Shown here piece after piece: positions 37,590-46,798 of a DNA stretch of 64,000 bases; the stretch's first letter is position 1; every line of letters starts with the position of its first letter. This DNA comes from Serinus canaria. Taxonomy: Eukaryota > Chordata > Aves > Passeriformes > Fringillidae. The notes under the pieces are model-generated. The model saw only the letters and a program-made list of their open reading frames with translations, was not told the origin of the DNA and did no database searches. The DNA lies in the NCBI RefSeq assembly GCF_022539315.1, contig NC_066313.1, positions 22,481,059-22,545,058 on the forward strand, given 5' to 3'. A program made the position numbers and the translations under genes.

Positions 37590-37688
37590 CTACAAACACT
37601 CAGCCCCGAGGAAAAGAGCGTCTCGGAGGTGATTAATAAAGAATGCGCGCGAAGCGCGCGGCGAAGGCCGAAGGCCGAAGCCGCCTGA
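37416..37688 (+). CDS. Open frame in circular element, up to 90 aa, non-ATG start
   Basis: The frame is open from a GTG at 37416 to a TGA at 37686, with its first ATG at codon 32. It is the least repetitive frame in the unit. Its C-terminal end is basic (ARSARRRPK) because it enters the GC hairpin cluster. It contains an RWVF tetrapeptide, which by itself is too weak to claim kinship with Rep motif I. No known family was recognised. Confidence 0.2.
   Translation: MVHGCSQEDNQPENTHFDLLTNVGKCNVPALMRPINRWVFWAVMVFLSAPECVKTLDQLQTLSPEEKSVSEVINKECARSARRRPKAEAA
37635..37640 (+). terminator. Plus-strand poly(A) signal before the hairpin cluster
   Basis: An AATAAA within GATTAATAAAGAATG lies just before the GC hairpin cluster. 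It could end a plus-strand transcript that starts near the origin. It lies inside the 37416-37688 frame, which argues against that frame being a normal terminal coding sequence. Confidence 0.4.
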
Positions 37689-37780
37689 GACCGCGCGAAG
37701 CGCGGCCAGGCGCGAGCGGCAGCGAGCGGGCAGACCCCGGGTCCCCCCGGGGTCGCCCCCGTCGAGGGGCCGAAGGCCCC
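37645..37780 (+). repeat. Cluster of GC hairpins, mostly with GAA loops
   Basis: Within 136 nt there are GCGCGC-GAA-GCGCGC (37645-37659), a GGCC-GAA-GGCC series (37660-37682), CCGCGC-GAA-GCGCGG (37691-37705), an 8-bp palindrome around GTCCCC (37733-37754) and GGGGCC-GAA-GGCCCC (37766-37780). The 7-mer GCGAAGC, present in the first and third, is known to form an unusually stable single-stranded DNA mini-hairpin. The cluster lies opposite the origin on the circle and suggests selection for structure in single-stranded DNA or RNA. Confidence 0.8.
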
Positions 37781-38132
37781 GAAGAAAGTTATTCTGTCGG
37801 ACTTTTTGTAATAAAGCTACGGTTTTATTTTTTCGCTCGGTTCAGAGTTTTGCGTGGGTTCCAATGTCTCGCGAGAACTGTGTGCCGTGTGGGTGCCGTG
37901 TGGGTGCCGTGTGTGTGCCGGTGCGCGTGTGTGTGAGTCCGGCTGGGTGAGTGCAGCTGTCTCAGTGGCTGACGTCATCGTGGGTGGTGCTCGTGGGTCA
38001 ACCAATGACGGTGCGTGCGTGAAGCTGGTCGCCGCGCCCACTGTGTCTGCACGGCACTGATAAGGCCGTGGCTCCAAGTTGCCGTATAGTATTACCGGCA
38101 ACTTGGAGCCATGGAGCCACCACCGACTGCGC
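37736..38132 (+). repeat. Second, partial copy of the 984-bp unit
   Basis: This is a 397-bp direct repeat of 36752-37148 with two C/T differences, one of them at a CpG (copy 1 has T at 36764). It runs from the GC palindrome through the origin and stops 37 nt beyond the end of the nonanucleotide, where CR1 sequence resumes. Confidence 0.9.
38069..38111 (+). other. Rolling-circle origin stem-loop, copy 2
   Basis: This is an exact duplicate of the 37085-37127 stem-loop, 984 bp downstream, with TAGTATTAC at 38087-38095. Both arms and loop are intact in both copies, so neither has been degraded since insertion. Confidence 0.9.
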
Positions 38133-38455
38133 CTCTCTCAGCCTTCCCTTGTAGAAGAGATGCTCCACCCCTCTAATCACCTTGGTATCCCTTCTCTGGG
38201 CTAACTCCAACAGGTCCATGTCCTTTCTGTGTTGAGGACTCCAGAGTTGGATGCAGCACTCCTGGTGAGGGTCTCGCAGAGCAGAGCAGAGCAGAGCAGA
38301 GCAGAGCAGAGCAGAGCAGAGCAGAGCAGAGGGGCAGAATCCCCTCTCTTGCCCTGCTGGCCATGCTGCTTTGGGTGCAGCCCAATACAATTGGCTTTCT
38401 GGGCTACAAGAACACATTGCTGGATTGCATTGTCACTATTTCTGGATCCAGAGAT
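38133..38455 (-). mobile_element. CR1 LINE, continuation right of the insertion
   Basis: CR1 resumes at CTCTCAGCCTTCCCTTGTAG and continues through GAGATGCTCCACCCCTCTAA, CAACAGGTCCATGTCCTT, GTTGGATGCAGCACTCC and CTTGCCCTGCTGGCCATGCT. It continues the 36343-36729 piece without loss or duplication of more than a base or two, showing that the foreign DNA was inserted into an existing CR1 copy. Confidence 0.92.
38276..38330 (+). repeat. (GCAGA)11 microsatellite within CR1
   Basis: Eleven perfect GCAGA units sit at the point where CR1 normally has only a couple of GCAGA-like units before GGGGCAGAATCCCC. The array therefore arose by expansion of the CR1's own sequence. Confidence 0.93.
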
Positions 38456-39186
38456 GTTGGCCTTTCCCACAACACACAGTTATGAAATGCCAGCTGTAAG
38501 ACCTTCATTTGGTAGCCATTGTTGAGCTTGGTGATAGTTTCAGCAGCCTCATTTCTAAAGGCCAGGGTGTTATCATCTGAGAAGGGAAAGCCAAAGAGTT
38601 CAAGGCAAAGAATCCCTCCTGCCAGAAACACTCATCTACACAAGTCTGATCCAGCAGAAAAGAAGAAAAAACAAATGCAGTACTCCTGAAGTAAAGGTAT
38701 CTTTGAACAAAGTAGGCAGCTGGCTAGAGCTGAGATGTGATAGTGGTGATCTCCTTCCCACAAAGCAACCAAGAGCCAAGATTTGTGAGAAGGACAGTTT
38801 CTGCATTTGGAGCTTCCCTGCCAAAAGAGAGCACTCTGTTTTGGTTCAGCTACGTGCAAGAACACCTTGACATCTTGGAATTTTCCTACTGTTTCCCTTT
38901 CCAAGCTTTGCTGTGTGGTAAAGATGTGCTGCATACATGCAGACAACCTTAAAGGGAGGGAAGGAATGAATCCCAAGAGCTTTGCTCTGTAACATATGAC
39001 ATTGAATTGGTGCCATTTCAATTAAAGGAGAATTTCTCCCAGACTGCCAGGAATGAGGCTTATTCCTTGTAGTCTGCGGCTTTACTAGGACACATAAAAC
39101 CACTGCCTTCTTCCCCCAGAGTGGTTCAAGGCTGCCCTTTTCAAAATTAATGGTTTGCTGGTCTCTCAGTGTTACAAACTGAGGGA

Positions 39187-39400
39187 ATCACAGAATGGAT
39201 AAGGTTGGAAGGGGTCACAATGGGTCATCTGGTCCAACCTTCCTGCTAAAGTATCATCCTAGACTACACTGTCCATTCAGGAGGATGAGGTTACATCCAG
39301 AAGGGTTGCCAGCACCTTTGTGTTCAGTGGGACAAAATCTTTACAGACAACTTTCATCTAAGGTTCTCCAACCAAATACTTGCCACCTCAGAAATCCAGT
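39187..39400 (-). mobile_element. CR1 LINE 3'-end fragment
   Basis: The sequence opens with ATCACAGAATGGATAAGGTT, followed by GGAAGGGGTCACAATGGGTC and ATCTGGTCCAACCTTCCTGC, the reverse complement of a CR1 3' end. It becomes unrecognisable after about 39400. Confidence 0.88.
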
Positions 39401-40916
39401 GCTACTGGCTGCAGGAATGAGGTATCTCCCTTGATTTTCAACAAAGAACACAAAGAAAAATCTGCAATCACTTCCACCTGCAATCGGGAATCAAAAACTA
39501 AGTCCTATGTAAAACACAAGCCATATCTCTCTACTGTGGCAGCGCATCCACATCTGAGCCTCTGTAAAAGCACAGCTATCAACTACTAAAAAACTGAAGG
39601 ATTCACTCAGGTGGTCTGGTACTCCGCATTCAGTGATTGTTCCACATACTTGTGCTCCACCTTTCTAAGGCTCAGCTCTCATTCTCACTCTTAGAGAACT
39701 AACGTGTGCAAGACATATGGCATCCCCAGAGACTGGTACCCTACTGGTGTCACAAGAGGTACGATGCCTTATCCATCAACAGCTCCAACAAGTGAGTAGG
39801 AGAGTAAGAGAAGAATATATGCAAAGCCCCACATGTTTTTTATGAGGAATTAACATGCTGCAAAGTTCCTTGGCAGAACACAAAGGGCAAATTTAAGACA
39901 GACAAAACAGGATTGATGCTTCACTGCTGGTATAAATTAAAGAGAACACAAAATACTCTTACATAAAAAGAAATGCAAAGAAGGAGAGAATCAGCCCTGT
40001 GGTTCATAAACCCAAGGTAAAAAGCTGGCCCCTCAAAATACTGTGCAATTGGAACAGGAATAGAAACGTAATCAATAGTTAGAGGTACTGATGAATGATA
40101 AAGATACACTCATACACTTTCCCTTCTGATGGTCATGATATACTGGAGTTTGCAAAAATTATTTCCCCAAAGCACAAAGAGTGATAAAAAATACAAAGAA
40201 ACTTTGCATCGGAACACAATTCTGAAAACTCTGCCAAAGCCTGAAGAAAAGCAGAGATATAGCTGAGATGGCATCACACGATGGATCAACCTGCCACTGG
40301 ATTGGGCGCAGACACTCATGACAAATAGGCACAAGGGATGCAGCACAAATACGGTGTGACACTATATCCTGGGCATATGCTTGATGTATGGAGGATTAAA
40401 TGCCACACACACACTGTCCTGGGTAGATTGTATCTAGTGCTGACAGATACCTGAGGGATCTGTCTCTTCCTTTATACACTTTGGCAATTGCCATGCCAAC
40501 AAAGGATTATGGGACTGAGGGGGTGAGAAGGAGAGATCATTTGCTACTCTGTTTAAAAGAGACTTTATCCTCTGGGGGGATTTTGTCAAGATGTTGGATT
40601 TCTTCTTAAATTATATTTCTACCTGCCTATACACATTTGAGGTTGATGGGCTTCTCTCCTTTCTTCTATCCCTCTAGCACAACACCTCATTTTTCTGGAG
40701 TCCCAAACAACACTAAAGCAATTGTGTCTTCTGTAAGTTGGTTTGAATACTGCAGCCCTCCTCAGCCCTTGCCTCCATGCAAGCTGCAAAGGCAAGAAAA
40801 CAGCCAACATGCTGTAGAGACCAATTCCTCTCTCTCTGTGGTGAGCCCTCTGATTGACGTCTCCGTTCGTTGAGAGAGACAGGCTGTCTTGAGTGTGAGA
40901 TAGCTAACTATCACCG

Positions 40917-41030
40917 GGGGAGGTGGTTAGAGAGGGAGGGAGGGAGACAGGGGGATGCAGCCAGACAGACAGAAAGGCAAAGAAAGACAGACAGAAAGGA
41001 GAGCTGAGGAGGGGGAAAGAGGAAAGGACT
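40917..41030 (+). repeat. Purine-rich (GGGA/CAGA) low-complexity tract
   Basis: This is a run of GGGAGG and ACAGACAGA-type units that is almost pure purine apart from scattered C, with a mixed simple-repeat origin. It produces a Ser/Leu-rich chance frame on the other strand. Confidence 0.75.
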
Positions 41031-42494
41031 GACAGTGTGGTGCAGATAAGAGAAAGACAGTAGCACTCGATGAATTAAGTTGTCAACTTTGGCATCACCT
41101 GTGTACCTTGTCATGCCAATAAATTCATTGAAGCTGAACTTGCACTGTGAGTCAAGAGTGAGAGAGTGCTGATGGAAGGAAGAAATAACAGCCCATTTAA
41201 AGACTCAGAGCAATTTATGAGTTACCTCAGGAGCAAAGTAGTGACAATGGGGAAGGAGAGGTGCTTCCCCATCATGCTGGGCAGGGAAGCTTGTTTTGGA
41301 TTCAAGCTGTCCACCCAGTCGTGCTGCAGACAGTAAAGAGATAGAGACAGAGACTTGATTCAAGAGAGAGAAAGGCAGTGGAGAGGCTTGCTGGGGGTCC
41401 AAGGGGGACAGGGTAAGCACATGCCTTGGCATATGTGCCTCAGGAATTCCCTTGAGGTGCTGAGGGAAGACATTGAGAACAAGAAGCCAGGTGCCCCGTT
41501 GTGAAAAGAGAAAAAGAGCATAGAACACAGCACCACAGCACTGAGGGAATGTGAAGGAAAGAGAAGGAAAGCAGAGCACAGCTCCGGCACAGAGGGGTGG
41601 CTGTGCTGGAAAGCCAGGAGGGACACAAAGTCCGCGGCTGACTCTGAAGTTGGAAGCATGGCGTTGAGAAGTGAACAGCTTTAACAGGCTGTACCAGGGA
41701 AGTACTGCACCAAGGTGCTTTCCTGCACAGCTAAGGAGATTCTCACTAACCTTTTCAAGGATTCCATGTATGTCTTAAGAGAGGAGCTCACAGGCTCCTT
41801 CCAATCCCTCAGAACTCCAGCAAAGTCTTCTGCATGTGACAGAGGAATAGGAAAACCAATGGTACAATGCCCTCACCCAATGCATTTTTCTCCTCCTGCA
41901 ACTACAGCTTCCTAAACTAAACAGTATCTGACCCAATTATTTGAGAAATGCATCTGCCTCTTTACTGCTTTCCTTCCTTTCCTCCAACTCACCATTTCTC
42001 ACACAGGAGCTTTTGCAACCCTTGTGGTCACGGATAATGGTCAGCTCCTAACAAAATCTCTCTGATCAGCCACAGGGACTGAGTGGCAGAGGCTGATTTC
42101 CAAAGCAACCTGAGACCCCCTGTGACCTCATTTGTAGCAATTCAAAGATGTTTACTTTCATGTGACAAGATGTGTTCACTGACCCTTGCAATGAGCTGAT
42201 CTCAACCAAGTTCCAGGCACAGCACCAGGAAAGAGAAGGACACCACCAGCTCTGAGATTCCTTCCTCCCATGGTCTCTGATGCTGTGTGCTCCACTGATG
42301 CCCCAAGCTTGAATGGAGAGGAGGGAAGGAAACAGAAAGGAAAACACCTAGATTTGTCCCTCAGGAGGAAGTATTGGTGGTATTCCTTCAATCAGGGAGA
42401 AATTCCGACTCAACCACACAAGTAGAAAAGCTAGTCTTTTCAGCCTGAAACACTGAAGATTTACAACTGTTCAGGGTGTTTGGAAAGTTTGGAT

Positions 42495-42670
42495 AGAAGT
42501 ATGTGTGTACATGCATAACATTTCACAAATCCATGCAGAGGAAATCATGCATATGGCATAAAACTAACTTATGTGGACATCTGTGTGCATACATATTAAA
42601 ACATAAACTCACTTAGAATGTGTATATGTTTATGGTTAGATGCATACTGATATTTGCACATATACAAATA
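42495..42670 (+). repeat. Degenerate alternating purine-pyrimidine tract
   Basis: The stretch is rich in TGTGTACATGCATA-type steps, CATATG and TGTATATG. It looks like an old CA/TG-TA microsatellite that has decayed. Confidence 0.45.
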
Positions 42671-45439
42671 CTGCCATTTGCTCCTGAAACCCCCAGCCTC
42701 TTTGAGAGCTCTTGTTTGGCTGCTGTTTTGTAAGCAGCCAGGCAGCCACGACACAGCTGTCCGGACTGGGGTCCCATGAGCTGTGTGGTGGAGCTCTGCT
42801 GGCTGCGTTCAATTTGACATCAAATGAGAGCAGGGATCTCGCTGAGCCAAGCTCCGTTCTGATCTGACTGGTGCCCAGATCAGCTCAGCTGTAGTGCCCT
42901 CAGGCTGTAGCACTGTATTGAAGTTGAGGGCAGCTTTAATCTGCTTCACCATTTGCACAGTGGAAGCTGTGCTTGGCCTACTGGGAAATTACGAGCATGT
43001 CCCTCGTTTGAGTAAAGTGGACAGTTCTTTTCCAGGAGTTGTGATCTAAGTGTTCGTGTAACTTAGTTTAAATGATCTAAGTTGGTGGCTTCCAACCATT
43101 CTCATTGTGAGGGTACCTAGCAATTTCCTGGGGAAGGTACATGTGCCGTACAGGGAATGTAACTCACCTAACAATAGGTTTGGTTTTCATGAAGTTTGCA
43201 GACTTCCTGAAAGTTACAGACTGTGATGGTCTGATGGATTTTCACTTACTATAGGAAAGAAGGAAAAGAGTCTCACAGTTCATAGTCTTCTTCTGTCAGG
43301 GGTATTGAGTTGATTATTGCCCCCTTAAGCAACAGGAATGGAAAGACAGAGCTGCAGATATGGGAACCTTTTGCCATGTGTAGGGGCCTGTGGTACACTT
43401 AAGCATCCCTGTCTTCTTGAAAGGTTACAGGGACATCTTGCCCCACAAGAAACCACTTCTAACCACACACATGCCCTCATGGACATGAATGCTCCTGAAG
43501 GAACCCCACTGACTCTGCATTGCCTAGACATCCCTCCCACAAGAGGACAATGGGACACGCAATGGGACACAGCCTGAATGCCAGGATGTCAGAGTACAAC
43601 AACACCTACACCATCAATAGTGTCCTGGCACCTGGACACTGGCCCTGGTGGCAGTGATCACAGCTGTAGGAGGGCTGCATTGCTTTTTAGAAAATTTCAT
43701 TTGCATGCAGGACACATTGCAGAAGAAACAGTATTATCCAAGAACATTCTCTTCCTCAAAAAGCCATTTAAAACCAACCATGAACCAATTCCTGGAACTG
43801 CTGAGGATCCCAGGACACCTCAAAGGTGGCTTGGTTTTATCTGTGTCTAACCAAGCAAGAAATAAAAGTATGGAAAGGAAGTATTTAGATCATGCTAAGG
43901 GCTACAGAAAGGAAGAATGACTTCTATTTGGAAAGACTGTTCAATAGAAGAGATACCAATTAATAAATAAATGAAAATAGGTGATATTCATTATGACATT
44001 TAAATGACTAGATGCCAAGTGTTTGTTAAAGTACCATGTGGTCTGGAAGAAGGCAATCAAAGAAAAAGGGCTTGGAAAAGCAGTGAGTAATGGTGACCCA
44101 ATCCATTTAACTATTGACAAAACACAGGTGAGGAAATGTGAAGGGGAAAAAATCTCTACGAATCATCAGCTAATGGATTAAATGCATCTGAGTGCGAGAT
44201 GGAAATTAACTGATCAATTCACTCAACAGCTGCTAATTACATGTGACAAGGCAGGCAGACTCCAGAAGTCTGTGGAGCTCAAAGGAAAACAGTGCTGGTA
44301 GAAAAATCTGAAGGCTGCCTCTTGCCACTGTGGGGTGTGACATTTGCCTCGGTGAGAGAATGTCACTGTCACTGAATAACATTTAACTCTGCAAATGTTT
44401 GAAGTCTGTATTTCAAAAGCACAGAAAGGGGGGGTTCTCTCTCATTGCTTTATAACAATTTGCAACATTAGGTATAAATATATGGTATCAAAATTAACAT
44501 GCCAATCTAAACAAAATTAAATGTAATGCTACAATCAAAATGAAACCTTTTTGCCTCATTTCCGTTAAATATTTTGACATTAGTGGATTGAAACTAGAAA
44601 GTTAAAAGGATTTGTTGTGACACTCATCGGTCCAAAATTTTTTTTGCATGTCCCATGCTCCTGCAAAATGCTTTCACGCCAAAAGAACTGATCTTCTGAT
44701 AGGAAGTAATCTCACATTTTCTGATCACTACTTTAACTATTTTATTTTGAATTTTCATTAGCAGTAATATTTTCCTGACCACTTCCATTTTGGCTTACAC
44801 CATTTAGGAAATGATCACAGAGATATTGACTACTTTTCCTCTCCCCTTAGGCTTACACTTTGCATATATTGATCCCTTGGGACTCTTTTAAAGTCATGTC
44901 TTTGGAGAGTCAGCAGATTGTAGGATATATAGAAAATAAATAAATACTAATGATGAATTAATTGATCACCAGGGAAAGATTAGTACCAAAGTGTGATTTT
45001 TCCTTGAATGAGATCAGAATGGGAACCTCATTTGTGCAATTCTCACCCTGCACTGTAGCATCAAGTTTTGAATCCACTTTTGGAGTAAGGATAAATGCTA
45101 AGCACGAATACCAGCAATTAAATTATTAATTCAAAGGGGAAAACCAGTGTGGCTTATAAACCTGGTGGAAATTTTAAATTAGGTATCTCAGGCCTGACAT
45201 TATGACACAAGCAATGTCATTTCTGGAGATGATGAGACCTGAGCCAAGGCAGTCTTCCAGATTCATCACCCCAACAGTATTTATTATCTATTTGCAAACC
45301 CCAACTCGGTAACTTGTGTGGGTCCAGCATGCTCTGTGCATGGGCTATGATACTATTTTTAGACTGTTTTTTAAATTCATGGTTGAAGGGAATTCGGTGG
45401 ATGCAATGTTTAATACAGTGCTTCATGAACTCCTGCTAG

Positions 45440-45760
45440 CAAATTTAATTCAATCTGTCTTGGGTTAGGAGCACTGTCACGGATTGGCAATTGCCTGAAG
45501 AACCATAAACAAGGGATAATGACAAAGGGCAGGAAAGAGCAAAGGTCTAAGCAGGTGTAAGCAAGGGGCTGTAGGAACCATGAGAGGTCGGTTTTCATTT
45601 AACATCTTCATTAATGAGCCTGAAGAGTAGCTTGCTAATGAGTGGTGGATGATGCTCAACTGGGAGGTGCTGCAAACATCCATAAGGGCAGATAAACATA
45701 AAGGGGTACACAGGGATTAGTCACAGGAGCAGGAAGAAAATAATGGAACAAATTCATTAC
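45440..45760 (+). mobile_element. Old CR1 LINE fragment
   Basis: The central block AACATCTTCATTAATGAGCC, followed by AAGAGTAGCTTGCTAATGA and CAACTGGGAGGTGCTGC, resembles the CR1 reverse-transcriptase region that encodes an IFIND-type motif and the segment after it. It is strongly diverged, and the limits are approximate. Confidence 0.5.
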
Positions 45761-46767
45761 CTCTACAGAAGAAAAGAAAACCAAACAGCTCATAGTAAGC
45801 AAAGATCATGGGGTTGAAGAGACCTGCACATCTTTTTAGACGGGATAGGAGTACAGCTTTGGATGAAATTACTCAAAGCACTGAAGAATGTAAAACTGTA
45901 GGTGGTCTAAACTCAAGACAAGAATAAATGGTAAAGCATACAGGCACTCTATTAACTACATGTAAATTCCATCTAAGGCCTAATCTAGAATACATCTGTA
46001 CTGGGGATGGCACATTAGCCCATATCTATCTTCACAGATAGGTTAAAATGTATTAATTAAGTATAACATTTGCCTCATTTAAGGGAAAATAAGCCACACT
46101 GAAGAAGAGGGAAGGAAAACACTGAAATTCCTTAATTTCAGTATGCTTAACAGTAATGCTGAAAATATAAAAGGTGACAGAAAACTCCCTAGGACCAAGA
46201 CAAATAACATCCTAGAAAACAAATTTCAGACAGAAAGATACCATGTGATAGAAGAATGGTCCTCCTTAGCATTGCTAAGAATACATATTCAACAGCACAA
46301 GTTATTCTGCTGCAGCACCCAAAAGATGTGGAAACAGGCAGGAGAGGCATTCCTTAGCTTGCTAAATCCTAAATGGGCAATACAGCACCTCCTGCACAAC
46401 ATCTCACTGCAACATGAAAAACTGACTTGATCAAGGTTCATTCCACACTATTCCACAATTTGGCTAAGATTTCATCTGAGGCTGATCTATACCACTTGCT
46501 GTTAGTCAGAGAAGAGTTTGGTATTTACCTCCCCAAGTAACCCAAAGCTGGAGTGTTCCCCCTGCACTCCTGAAAGCCTGGCCAGAATTTGCTGTCCTTG
46601 CTGTAAACACAGAAGGCCACAGGACTGCTTTTGAAGACATTAACTGTTCCATGGCTGTGAATTCTTGAAATTTTGCATTCCCATTAGAAGACCATGATAC
46701 TTAAAAGACTACCTTAAGACTACCTTATCCCTTACAGCAGCTGTGCTCCTTGACATTTAGTACCTGT

Positions 46768-46771
<4 letters not shown>

Positions 46772-46797
<26 letters not shown>
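46772..46797 (+). repeat. Poly(A) run, 26 nt
   Basis: This is the longest homopolymer in the window. No recognised retroposon precedes it. Confidence 0.9.

Positions 46798-46798
<1 letters not shown>

Larger units (their letters stand above)
36752..37735 (+). repeat. Complete 984-bp unit of the circular element
   Basis: This is one full period of the array, opened at the left junction. In order it holds a degraded GC palindrome, a GAA-loop hairpin, facing poly(A) signals, an 11-bp tandem repeat, a promoter-like block, the origin stem-loop with iteron-like repeats, NRF1 and GC-box sites, a region with short open frames (37220-37690), a third AATAAA and a cluster of GC hairpins. The 984-bp length is close to that of nanovirus components and somewhat below plant alphasatellites, and about half of a circovirus. 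Confidence 0.85.
36730..38134 (+). mobile_element. Integrated greater-than-unit-length circular replicon with CRESS-DNA (circovirus-type) origin
   Basis: This CpG-rich block interrupts a CR1 copy. Its core, 36752-38132, is a head-to-tail array of a 984-bp unit present 1.4 times. Every landmark recurs exactly 984 bp later, and the about 397-bp overlap (36752-37148 versus 37736-38132) differs only at 36764/37748 and 37048/38032. Each copy contains a 16-bp stem-loop with TAGTATTAC in the loop, the nicking site of circoviruses and other Rep-encoding single-stranded DNA circles, and adjacent GGAGCCA repeats. Circular permutation plus over-unit length is what capture of a rolling-circle or circular template would leave. 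No Rep or capsid gene is recognised, and the unit is about half the size of a circovirus genome. It may be a satellite, a defective circle or an undescribed small replicon. The nature of the origin is strong; the exact virus family is inference. Confidence 0.82.

Noticed and set aside
36730..38134. Helitron or DNA transposon explanation for the CpG-rich insertion
   Set aside because: There is no CTRR 3' end with upstream hairpin, no A-T insertion site, no terminal inverted repeats and no target duplication. A circular permutation of over one unit with internal CRESS origins fits better.
36730..38134. Plant nanovirus or alphasatellite, suggested by the about 1-kb unit and TAGTATTAC
   Set aside because: The promoter motifs are vertebrate (NRF1, CRE, TCTCGCGAGA), the iteron layout is circovirus-like, and the host is a bird. 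No nanovirus-type Rep frame is present.
36730..38134. A host CpG-island promoter duplicated in tandem
   Set aside because: It explains the promoter motifs but not the origin hairpins, the iteron-like repeats, the GAA-loop hairpins or the exact insertion into CR1; kept only as a remote alternative.
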